Assembly: GCA_002341315.1 (NCBI GenBank)
Contig: DDNV01000103.1
Span: 37,162 to 43,198 of the forward strand
Direction of reading: 5' to 3'
From: Cellvibrionales bacterium UBA2511
Lineage (GTDB): Bacteria > Pseudomonadota > Gammaproteobacteria > Pseudomonadales > Porticoccaceae
DNA length: 6,037 bases
Shown one piece after another: positions 1 to 5,736 of the stretch (position 1 is the stretch's first letter; each line of letters opens with the position of its first letter). The position numbers and the translations under genes are program-made. The notes under the pieces were generated by a model. That model saw nothing but the letters and a program-made list of their open reading frames with translations. It did not search any database and was not told where the DNA came from.

Positions 1-1603
1 CATAGAATGCCATGAAACTGCTGGCTAGTTCGTAAAGATAATTACAAAGAATATGGGGATAGCCATCAAGGGCCAGTTGCTCAAGAGTCGTCCCAAACTG
101 TAGAAGTTTCAGAGCCAGATCTTTTTCCTGTTGTGTCGTGAGAATAATGTCTCCTGTCGAATAATCAAAGTCGATCTCAGCCCGGCGGAAAATACTGCGG
201 ATCCGGGTATAGGCATATTGTAGATAGGGAGCGGTGTTGCCCTCGAAGCTGAGCATGCTGTCCCAGTCAAAAATGTAGTCATTGGTGCGTGTTTTACTCA
301 AATCTGCGTACTTGATGGCACCAATGCCCACTTTTCGTCCAATGGCGGCAACCTCATCGATGTCGAGTTCGGGGTTCTTTTCTCTCACTAGTGTGCAGGC
401 GCGTTCAATACCTTCCTGGAGTAGTTTCGTGAGCTTGACCGTCCCGCCAGTACGGGTTTTGAACGGTTTGCCGTCCTTTCCCATCATGGTGCCGAAGGGG
501 AGGTGTTCCAGTGCTATCTCTGTATTCACAAACCCGGCCTTTTTTGCCAGTGTAAATACTTGTTTCATATGCAGTGATTGCCTGGCATCGATAAAGTACA
601 GAACGCGATCAGCCTGTAATGTCATGCTGCGGTGACGCAGTGCAGCAAGATCAGTTGTTGCGTAGAGAAAACCCCCGTCAGATTTCTGCACAATGACGGG
701 ACTCGGCTTTCCCTCTTTGTCTGCAAGCTCCTCCAGAAAGACGACTTTGGCGCCCTGGTCTTCAACGAGCAGTCGCTGTTGCTCTAGCGATTCAATAATT
801 CCTGCCAGCTCGTCGTTGTAGGCGCTTTCTGCCTTGATATCACCGTGCTTCAGCGTGACGTTAAGGTTTAGGTAGACGGCCTCACTGTGTGTGATTGAAA
901 TATCGATAAAACGCTGCCAAAGCTGGCGGCAATGGTGGTCACCTGATTGCAGCTTGACCACGTATTGACGCGCCTTCTGCGCAAATTTTTCATCTTGGTC
1001 AAAATGTTGTTTGGCCTGCTGATAAAAAACCTCGAGATCCCCGAGGGCCAGTTCAGGTCGCTCCCCTTCACCCAAATGTTCCTCAAGCTCAGCGATCAAC
1101 ATGCCAAATTGGGTACCCCAATCGCCCATGTGGTTCTGGCGGACCACGTCGTTGCCCAGAAACTCAAGGGTGCGAACCACTGCGTCGCCGATAATCGTAC
1201 TGCGCAGATGCCCGACATGCATCTCCTTGGCCAAATTAGGCCCGGAATAATCAACGACAACTCTCTGTTGATTCGGCACCTGTACACCGAGTTTTTCATC
1301 CCCGATCAGTTTTTGTAACTGAGTTGCAATAAATTGGTTTGCCAAGTGAATATTGATGAATCCCGGGCCAGCAATTTCGACATGATCTGCAATATCAGTC
1401 AAATCGAGATGCTTGATAATCTCGGCGGCCAAATCCCGCGGACGGCTTTTTAATCGCTTGGCAGCTGCCATAGCGCCATTGGCTTGAAAATTGCCGAATT
1501 CTGGTCTGGTACTGAGGGTGATATTGGCCGGGCAGTCATCAGGAATGTCTGCTGCTGACATGGCAGCCCGTACACGTTGTTCGATCAGGTTTTTAATACT
1601 CAT
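1..1603 (-). CDS. argS: Arginyl-tRNA synthetase, 3' end cut by window edge
   Basis: Cytoplasmic class I aminoacyl-tRNA synthetase that uses ATP to charge tRNA-Arg with arginine. I translated the minus strand from the ATG at 1601-1603 ([11 protein letters not shown]...) and found 534 open codons with no stop up to the window edge. Visible landmarks are an N-terminal Add1-type domain (about residues 1-110), [17 protein letters not shown] with the HIGH-type motif HVGHL at residues 129-133, and [14 protein letters not shown] around residues 378-391, which takes the place of KMSKS as in many bacterial ArgRS. The last visible residues ([12 protein letters not shown]) belong to the anticodon-binding helical domain. 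E. coli ArgS has 577 residues, so roughly 40 C-terminal residues should lie outside the window. No clear Shine-Dalgarno precedes the ATG. The gene diverges from bolA. No frameshift or missing motif was seen; housekeeping gene, very confident. Confidence 0.97.
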   Translation of the reverse strand, partial: MSIKNLIEQRVRAAMSAADIPDDCPANITLSTRPEFGNFQANGAMAAAKRLKSRPRDLAAEIIKHLDLTDIADHVEIAGPGFINIHLANQFIATQLQKLIGDEKLGVQVPNQQRVVVDYSGPNLAKEMHVGHLRSTIIGDAVVRTLEFLGNDVVRQNHMGDWGTQFGMLIAELEEHLGEGERPELALGDLEVFYQQAKQHFDQDEKFAQKARQYVVKLQSGDHHCRQLWQRFIDISITHSEAVYLNLNVTLKHGDIKAESAYNDELAGIIESLEQQRLLVEDQGAKVVFLEELADKEGKPSPVIVQKSDGGFLYATTDLAALRHRSMTLQADRVLYFIDARQSLHMKQVFTLAKKAGFVNTEIALEHLPFGTMMGKDGKPFKTRTGGTVKLTKLLQEGIERACTLVREKNPELDIDEVAAIGRKVGIGAIKYADLSKTRTNDYIFDWDSMLSFEGNTAPYLQYAYTRIRSIFRRAEIDFDYSTGDIILTTQQEKDLALKLLQFGTTLEQLALDGYPHILCNYLYELASSFMAFY

Positions 1604-1639
1604 AAGCGGGCAGGATGTGTCTTGTTAAGAGAAAACGGG

Positions 1640-1645
1640 ATTGTA
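1640..1645 (-). promoter_or_regulatory. Possible argS -10 element
   Basis: On the minus strand this reads TACAAT, five of six matches to the sigma-70 -10 consensus. It would give a start near 1633 and a leader of about 30 bases before the argS ATG. No convincing -35 hexamer lies 16-18 bases upstream, so this is only a candidate. Confidence 0.3.
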
Positions 1646-1677
1646 GTACCCCGACTCCAAAAAGCTAGTAGTGACGG

Positions 1678-1706
1678 TTGATGGACAAAGGGGCTGCCAG
1701 TATAGT
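1678..1706 (+). promoter_or_regulatory. Possible sigma-70 promoter upstream of bolA
   Basis: TTGATG at 1678-1683 and TATAGT at 1701-1706 are separated by exactly 17 bases, matching the sigma-70 consensus 4/6 and 5/6. The predicted start is near 1713, about 165 bases before bolA, which would give a long leader. It faces away from the argS promoter candidate. Pattern match only. Confidence 0.4.
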
Positions 1707-1803
1707 CGAAGATCATGTCTATGCCTGACAGTAATCCGGCATTACCTGGGTTTTATCTTGATCCGTGGGTGATTTGAGATCGTTTTTCCGGTAATAGTCT
1801 TCT

Positions 1804-1833
1804 TCGCATGAATATTTTCGAAACAGGCAAGTA
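1804..1833 (+). promoter_or_regulatory. Gearbox-like promoter of bolA
   Basis: AGGCAAGTA at 1825-1833 matches the gearbox -10 element known from E. coli bolA (CGGCnAGTA) at every defined position except the first. TCGCAT at 1804-1809 lies 15 bases upstream and shares GCA with the gearbox -35 CTGCAA. The predicted start near 1840 gives a leader of about 40 bases to bolA. In E. coli this promoter type drives bolA at slow growth and depends on RpoS. Because it sits in front of the orthologous gene it is more believable than a random match, but the -35 is weak. Confidence 0.4.
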
Positions 1834-1870
1834 GTTAGGACGTTCATTATTAAACGGTTTAGATTCTTTC

Positions 1871-1876
1871 GAGGTG
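1871..1876 (+). promoter_or_regulatory. Shine-Dalgarno that decides the bolA start
   Basis: GAGGTG matches the core of the anti-16S consensus AAGGAGGTGA. It overlaps the in-frame GTG at 1874-1876, which therefore cannot be served by it, and it is well spaced (5 bases from GAGG) to the TTG at 1880-1882. This favours the TTG as the real start. Confidence 0.55.
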
Positions 1877-1879
1877 GCA

Positions 1880-2188
1880 TTGCAAATTCAAAATATCATT
1901 GAAAACAAACTGACGGCGGCATTTACACCGGAGTTTCTCCAAGTGCTGAACGAGAGCTACATGCATGCGGTTCCCGTGGATTCTGAAACGCATTTTAAGC
2001 TGGTCGTCGTCTCTGATTCGTTTGAGGGGATGCGAGCCGTTAAGCGTCACCAGCGAGTTTACCAGCTCCTATCTGATGAGCTGGCTGGTGGCGTTCATGC
2101 TCTGGCGCTGCATATCTTCACGCCTGACGAATGGCGAGAGCAAAAGTGTGCACCTTCGTCTCCGGACTGTATGGGGAAAAACGGCTAG
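1880..2188 (+). CDS. bolA: BolA family protein, probable TTG start
   Basis: Small cytoplasmic protein of the BolA/IbaG family. BolA proteins pair with monothiol glutaredoxins through a shared [2Fe-2S] cluster, and in E. coli BolA also acts as a DNA-binding morphology and stress regulator. The product (about 102 residues) follows E. coli BolA (105 residues) along its whole length: an N-terminal helix (IIENKLTAAF), the motif LNESYMHAVPVDSETHFKLVVVSDSFEG, then RHQRVYQLLSDEL and the hallmark VHALALHIFTPDEW. The His residues in YMHAVP and HALALH fall in conserved positions of the family. An in-frame GTG at 1874 would add two residues, but the Shine-Dalgarno sequence covers it. The following DUF4399 gene lies 77 bases on, with no terminator seen between them, so co-transcription is possible. 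A gearbox-like promoter upstream suggests stationary-phase control. The family call is firm; the start is less so. Confidence 0.93.
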   Translation: MQIQNIIENKLTAAFTPEFLQVLNESYMHAVPVDSETHFKLVVVSDSFEGMRAVKRHQRVYQLLSDELAGGVHALALHIFTPDEWREQKCAPSSPDCMGKNG

Positions 2189-2265
2189 TTCCGAAAGATC
2201 TCGCCACCGTTGAGCGGAGTTTGGGGGCACTGACAATTATTCACGGACAACAATAGGGGTATTAC

Positions 2266-2685
2266 ATGAAAAAGATGCAAGGTTTACTGGTGATGCTGAT
2301 GATTCTATCCCCGACAATTTATGCGGGTGGAACGACTGATACTGGTGCTGCCAGTGCCTATATTATTTCCCCCAAAGATGGTGAAACCGTAAGCAGCCCG
2401 GTCACTGTGCGATTCGGTCTGAGTGGTATTGGTGTTGCGCCGGCAGGTGTTGAGCGGGAACATACAGGGCATCATCACTTACTGATTAATGTTCAGCAAT
2501 TGCCTGATATGGGCAAACCGATTCCGGCTGACGATCAACACCGTCATTTTGGTGGTGGCCAGACTGAGGTGAGTCTTGAACTGCCTCCTGGCGAACACAA
2601 GCTGCAATTGCTCCTCGGAGACCATTTTCATATTCCGCACAACCCTCCAGTCCTTTCTGAGCCAATAATCATTAAGGTGTATTGA
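2266..2685 (+). CDS. DUF4399 exported protein, histidine-rich
   Basis: A 139-residue protein of the DUF4399 family, of unknown function. Residues 1-20 look like a Sec signal peptide (KK start, hydrophobic LLVMLMIL, cleavage likely after IYA at 20), so the mature protein should be periplasmic. Residues 31-139 form one domain with the family signatures ISPKDGETVSSPVTVRFGLS, GVAPAGVE, TGHHHLLI (67-74), PIPADDQHRHFGGGQTE (85-101), LELPPGEHKLQLLLGDH and HIPHNPPVLSE. The regular alternation suggests a beta-sandwich. Histidines 69-71, 92, 94, 111, 120, 122 and 125 are numerous for a protein this small and could bind metal; that is inference. The ATG is supported by AGGGG at 2255-2259, six bases upstream. 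It stands between bolA and ompW on the same strand. Family call firm, function unknown. Confidence 0.88.
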   Translation: MKKMQGLLVMLMILSPTIYAGGTTDTGAASAYIISPKDGETVSSPVTVRFGLSGIGVAPAGVEREHTGHHHLLINVQQLPDMGKPIPADDQHRHFGGGQTEVSLELPPGEHKLQLLLGDHFHIPHNPPVLSEPIIIKVY

Positions 2686-2713
2686 TCTAGCGCAAGTCGA
2701 TGATTCTGTTTAC

Positions 2714-2727
2714 TTAATCCAGATCAA
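2714..2727 (+). promoter_or_regulatory. FNR/Anr box upstream of ompW
   Basis: TTAATCCAGATCAA matches the FNR consensus TTGAT-N4-ATCAA at nine of ten defined positions. Its centre (2720.5) lies 41.5 bases upstream of the start predicted from the -10 at 2750-2755, the exact geometry of class II FNR-activated promoters. E. coli ompW is also FNR-controlled, and a gene for an FNR-type regulator lies just downstream in this window. Confidence 0.72.
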
Positions 2728-2746
2728 ATGGTGGTAGTGAAGCGCT

Positions 2747-2755
2747 TGGTTTAAT
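2747..2755 (+). promoter_or_regulatory. Extended -10 of the ompW promoter
   Basis: TGG followed by TTTAAT forms a TGn extended -10 with five of six matches in the hexamer. The predicted start is about 2762, giving a leader of about 32 bases. No recognisable -35 exists at the proper distance, as expected when FNR supplies the upstream contact. Confidence 0.6.
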
Positions 2756-2793
2756 GGCCTTGTCTTTTAGTGCTACCTTTCTGGAGAAAGTAA

Positions 2794-3489
2794 ATGTTCA
2801 AGCAAAAAGCATTGTCGCTGGCAATTCATATGACCCTGGCCGGGAGTCTTTTGGCCGGGACCACAGGTGTTATGGCCTACGAGGCGGGAGATGTTATTGT
2901 CCGTGCAGGTGCCGCAACGGTTGAACCTAACGATGACAGCAGCCGTCTTACACTTAATGGTGCCGGGTTGCCGAACAGCAAGGCCTACGTCGATTCCGAC
3001 ACTCAGCTCGGTCTTACCTTGACCTATATGTTGACGGATCACCTGGGTTTAGGCCTGTTGGCAGCCACGCCCTTTAAACACGATATTAAAGCCAAAAATT
3101 TGTTGGTTCCCGGAAAGATTGATGCGGGTTCGACCAAACATTTACCACCTACCCTGACGCTGCAATATTTTCCGATGAAAGCTGAGTCCCGCTTCCAGCC
3201 CTATGCCGGGGTCGGTATTAACTACACAAAATTTTTCGAAGAGGATGTTGCCAGTGAACTTGAGGGTATTGTCGGTGCAGGCGGCAAGTTAAAACTTGAT
3301 GACTCTTGGGGTGTGGCATTTGAACTGGGTATGGATTATGCGTTGTCCGACCGCTGGGTAGTCAATGCCGCAGTGTGGTATATCGATATCGATACCGATG
3401 CGAAATTCAATTTCCCGGGTGCTGAGGTGAAGACCAAGGTGGATATTGATCCACTGGTCTATATGGTGGGTATAGGCTACAAGTTTTAA
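2794..3489 (+). CDS. ompW: OmpW family outer membrane beta-barrel
   Basis: A 231-residue OmpW-family protein. OmpW is a small eight-stranded outer membrane barrel with a hydrophobic channel, linked in other bacteria to uptake of small hydrophobic compounds and to stress and oxygen responses. Residues 1-28 form a signal peptide (cleavage likely VMA/YE). The mature protein opens with the family signature YEAGDVIVRAGAATVEPND and continues with alternating amphipathic strands, including LGLTLTYMLTDHLGLGLLAATPFKHDI, PPTLTLQYFP and FQPYAGVGINYTKFF. It ends in VYMVGIGYKF, a C-terminal aromatic residue typical of BAM-assembled barrels. GGAG at 2783-2786, seven bases before the ATG, fixes the start. 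The length is close to E. coli OmpW (212). The promoter carries a near-consensus FNR box, so induction at low oxygen is likely. The gene converges with fnr across a shared terminator. Confidence 0.94.
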   Translation: MFKQKALSLAIHMTLAGSLLAGTTGVMAYEAGDVIVRAGAATVEPNDDSSRLTLNGAGLPNSKAYVDSDTQLGLTLTYMLTDHLGLGLLAATPFKHDIKAKNLLVPGKIDAGSTKHLPPTLTLQYFPMKAESRFQPYAGVGINYTKFFEEDVASELEGIVGAGGKLKLDDSWGVAFELGMDYALSDRWVVNAAVWYIDIDTDAKFNFPGAEVKTKVDIDPLVYMVGIGYKF

Positions 3490-3515
3490 CTAAGAACTTG
3501 GTTAGCTAGTTGTAC

Positions 3516-3544
3516 AAAAGCCGGTTTCATGAACCGGCTTTTTT
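3516..3544. terminator. Bidirectional intrinsic terminator between ompW and fnr
   Basis: An 11-bp perfect stem, AAAAGCCGGTT (3516-3526) with AACCGGCTTTT (3532-3542), closes a TCATG loop and runs into a T tract (3539-3544). The A tract on the left arm gives the matching U tract on the other strand. It lies 27 bases past the ompW stop and 48 bases past the fnr stop, so it can serve both convergent genes. Confidence 0.93.
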
Positions 3545-3591
3545 GTTTCTGTATCAATCAAAAGCCAGAACAAGGGATTACTTGAAAAACC

Positions 3592-4305
3592 TTAGTTGGC
3601 TAACTCGCGTAGTTTGTCCAGATTGAGCAGTTCTACTTCCTTTTTGTCGACCTTCAGCAATGCCTGTTTTTGAAAGCGACTTAATACCCGGCTGACAGTC
3701 TCAACAGTAAGTCCCAGATAATTACCGATGTCTGCACGTGACATCGGTAATCTGAACCGTGTGGCAGAGAGTTTAAGTCGGAAATTGCGGTTTGAAATAC
3801 TCATCAACAGTGTTGCTACCCGCTCCTCGGCTGTATTTTTGCTGAGTAGGCTAAGAAGTTGTTGATCCCCAGTGATTTCCAGGCTCATCAACTGGAAAAA
3901 GTGGCGTTGCAGTGTGGGGATGGCAATGCTCAGTTCCTGAAGACGGTTGAAAGGGATTTCACAGACGGAGGAGGTTTCCATCGCGACGGCAGAATTGGTA
4001 TACCGATTCTGACCTATACCATCCATACCGAATATCTCCCCCGGGAGGTGAAATCCAGTCACCTGTTCCTGGCCACTATTGCTGATTGTATAACTTTTGA
4101 TCGAGCCACTGCGAACCGCAAAGACAGAATCGAATTCTTCTCCAGCATGGTAGATATGGTAGTCCTTTTGAAGAGGTTTTCCTCGCTGAATGATTTCGTC
4201 CAGACGTTCTACTTCCTTGGTTTGCAGTGCAAGCGGGAGGCAGAGCGCATTCATGCGGCAGTCACCGCAGTGGAATGTACTATTGTGGGGGCAGACCGAA
4301 TCCAT
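3592..4305 (-). CDS. fnr: FNR/Anr-type oxygen-sensing transcription regulator
   Basis: A 237-residue cytoplasmic CRP/FNR-family regulator of the [4Fe-4S] FNR class, which dimerises and binds DNA when oxygen is absent. Compared with E. coli FNR (250 residues), every landmark falls at a constant offset of seven: cluster cysteines C13, C16, C22 and C115 (C20, C23, C29, C122 in E. coli), dimer-helix I144 and D147, activating-region positions S66 and G78, and recognition-helix E202, S205 and R206 in the helix-turn-helix SRADIGNYLGLTVETVSRVL. It should therefore read TTGAT-N4-ATCAA sites, two candidates for which lie in this window. The effector-like beta-roll covers about residues 30-125. E. coli Ser24, next to the cluster, is Arg17 here. 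The ATG at 4305 follows a GAGAGA purine stretch, and an in-frame stop lies at 4333-4335. Anr is an equally fitting name. Confidence 0.95.
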   Translation of the reverse strand: MDSVCPHNSTFHCGDCRMNALCLPLALQTKEVERLDEIIQRGKPLQKDYHIYHAGEEFDSVFAVRSGSIKSYTISNSGQEQVTGFHLPGEIFGMDGIGQNRYTNSAVAMETSSVCEIPFNRLQELSIAIPTLQRHFFQLMSLEITGDQQLLSLLSKNTAEERVATLLMSISNRNFRLKLSATRFRLPMSRADIGNYLGLTVETVSRVLSRFQKQALLKVDKKEVELLNLDKLRELAN

Positions 4306-4334
4306 CAGACATCTCTCTGAGCCTATTATGTCTC

Positions 4335-4363
4335 ATTATAGCGGCGATCATGATAACGGTCAT
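4335..4363 (-). promoter_or_regulatory. Candidate fnr promoter
   Basis: On the minus strand TATAAT (4335-4340, perfect) lies 17 bases downstream of ATGACC (4358-4363, four of six matches to TTGACA). The predicted start near 4328 gives a 23-base leader for fnr. The -35 lies inside the 22-bp palindrome and touches the stop codon of the HemN-like gene, so fnr can be expressed independently of that gene. No FNR box is visible here. Confidence 0.6.
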
Positions 4364-4375
4364 TAATGACCGTTA
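4354..4375. repeat. 22-bp perfect palindrome at the HemN-like stop / fnr -35
   Basis: TAACGGTCATT is followed directly by its exact complement AATGACCGTTA with no spacer. It contains the TAA stop of the HemN-like gene (4363-4365) and covers the candidate fnr -35. As DNA it has the form of an operator for a dimeric regulator. As RNA it could fold into a 9-bp stem with a UUAA loop, but no U tract follows on the minus strand, so it is not a normal intrinsic terminator. It does not resemble an FNR box. Confidence 0.8.
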
Positions 4376-5535
4376 CATCGACACGCCTGGAGACTATCGC
4401 AGAAATATCGAAGATGGTCGAGCCCCTGAGTGGACAGCACAAGATAATCAGATTCTCTGGTGAGCCAGCCCATAGACAGAGCATTTTGGAAAAGTTTGGC
4501 GAGCTCCGGGCATAACTTGATGGTCAGGTCACAACTGGACAGATGCACCCGATGAAAACAGAGTAACTGGTTGACCAGTTGCCAGGGTGGCAGGTTTTGC
4601 GGTTGATGATCTGGAAAGAGCCCTGTGCAATGTACAGGGAGATGCTTTTCATCAAGGGCCTGTCGATAGTCGTGAATTGAGTCGGTATTCTGATAAAAGC
4701 CATCACCAAATTTACCCAGTGCACCAAGGCCAATACCAACCCAGTCTATCAGGCTGTCTCTGGCCATTCCCCAGGGGGTATATTGGAGAGCCTTGCTCTG
4801 GCGAAGTTGCAAAAGTTTGTGCCCTTGAATGATAAAAAAACGATCTGCCAAAAGTTGATAGTGTTGACCGCTCATTCTCTGCGAGAGTTGGCTGAGGGTT
4901 GCTGCACCCTCCATGGTTTGTAGCCCCTGTAACTCAATAATTGCCGGTTGATAGCGGATCAACTCTGTGAGCCAGTGGTCCAATGTATCCGGGTCGGCCT
5001 GGTTGACCTGCAGGCAGCAGTACCACTCTCCAAAGTGAAAGTCACTGGCTGTTGTCAGGATTGATGTAAATTGCTGTTTGTGGGGCGGTATTGCGGCATT
5101 AATGGTTAGTCGGAAGCAATCAAAATGAAGTCCTTTCATTAAGGCCAGTTTTTCGGCAGTCATATCTGTAAGCGTGCATTCAAAACCGTATTCACACGCT
5201 TTCTTGTTTCGGGGGTTGAAATAACTGTTGGATAAAAAAACCAGTTCTGTGAGTTCACCCCTGTTCATGCCTTGTAATGGCCTGTTTCTGAGCCAGAATT
5301 TCACCAAAGGCTGGTATCTGAAGACAGGCTGAATCAGCTCAATCTCCCTGCTGACCAGTCCGGGATAAGTGCTATTGGCATTGCTCGGAATATAAATGTT
5401 CAGCGCAATCGGTGAGATTGACGTGCGCCGCATCCTCAGTTGTTCCTTGGGACAACTGACCAGGGATTTGAAAAACTCTGCCTCAATATCAGAGTGAGGG
5501 CAGAACAGGTTGTTGGTTAACGACGCAACTTGCAT
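4363..5535 (-). CDS. HemN-like radical-SAM pseudoenzyme lacking cluster cysteines
   Basis: A 390-residue protein recognisably homologous to oxygen-independent coproporphyrinogen III oxidase HemN (457 residues in E. coli), which uses two SAM molecules and a [4Fe-4S] cluster in anaerobic heme synthesis. ALNIYIPSNANSTYPG (44-59) aligns with SLYVHIPFCHKLCYFC, so all three cluster cysteines are replaced, by N52, T56 and G59. The SAM-binding GGGTP becomes RNRPL (83-87). The C-terminal part is better kept: YQLLADRFF, then WVGIGLGALGKFGDGFYQNTDSIHDYRQAL (265-294) matches HemN LLGMGVSAIS..GDCYAQN, followed by the C-terminal helical domain. About 65 residues are missing, mainly between these blocks. 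The frame is open and fully plausible, so this looks like a maintained catalytically dead homologue rather than decay. Fourteen cysteines exist but none form CxxxCxxC. An in-frame stop 15 bases upstream limits the start to near 5535; no good Shine-Dalgarno is seen. It precedes fnr on the same strand. Function unknown. Confidence 0.82.
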   Translation of the reverse strand: MQVASLTNNLFCPHSDIEAEFFKSLVSCPKEQLRMRRTSISPIALNIYIPSNANSTYPGLVSREIELIQPVFRYQPLVKFWLRNRPLQGMNRGELTELVFLSNSYFNPRNKKACEYGFECTLTDMTAEKLALMKGLHFDCFRLTINAAIPPHKQQFTSILTTASDFHFGEWYCCLQVNQADPDTLDHWLTELIRYQPAIIELQGLQTMEGAATLSQLSQRMSGQHYQLLADRFFIIQGHKLLQLRQSKALQYTPWGMARDSLIDWVGIGLGALGKFGDGFYQNTDSIHDYRQALDEKHLPVHCTGLFPDHQPQNLPPWQLVNQLLCFHRVHLSSCDLTIKLCPELAKLFQNALSMGWLTRESDYLVLSTQGLDHLRYFCDSLQACRCNGH

Positions 5536-5603
5536 TTGCCGGCTGACTCACAGGTGACAATAGGATCAGTCGCTGAGGTTAAGCGGAATTACTGAATCTC
5601 CCC

Positions 5604-5617
5604 ATGATATGGGTCAA
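5604..5617 (-). promoter_or_regulatory. Candidate FNR box upstream of HemN-like gene
   Basis: On the minus strand TTGACCCATATCAT matches TTGAT-N4-ATCAA at eight of ten positions, one mismatch per half-site. It lies about 70 bases upstream of the HemN-like ATG, inside the 201-base spacer 5536-5736, which otherwise shows no gene and no clear terminator for msrA. A class II start would fall near 5569, but the matching -10 there (TAACCT) is poor. A TATTGT at 5557-5562 is a better -10 and would put the box near -60.5, close to a class I position. Confidence 0.42.
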
Positions 5618-5736
5618 ATTTATGATGTTAGGATGCATGAGCCCAATCATGAAATGGATGAAAAAAGGCGTGATTGCCGTCATCAGGTTCGGTTGACGAC
5701 CTTTATTACCCAGTCAAGATGCCTGGCTCAATACTC

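Noticed and set aside
947..1318. Plus-strand ORF of 123 codons inside argS
   Set aside because: It is the complement of conserved ArgRS sequence including HVGHL; a shadow frame. The same holds for the ORF at 282-635.
2210..2240. TTGAGC with AATTAT as a promoter for the DUF4399 gene
   Set aside because: The spacing of 19 bases is too long and the hexamers at 17-18 bases are poor; read-through from bolA is simpler.
3859..4320. Plus-strand ORF of 153 codons opposite fnr
   Set aside because: Lies antisense to fnr, whose cysteines and helix-turn-helix are all in place; no independent support.
4363..5535. HemN-like gene treated as a pseudogene
   Set aside because: No frameshift or internal stop exists and the C-terminal HemN blocks are well kept, so an intact but inactive homologue fits better.
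5661..5678. GGC-N6-GCC followed by a T run on the minus strand, a possible msrA terminator
   Set aside because: Only three base pairs form and neither extending inward nor outward adds pairs, so the stem is too weak to call.
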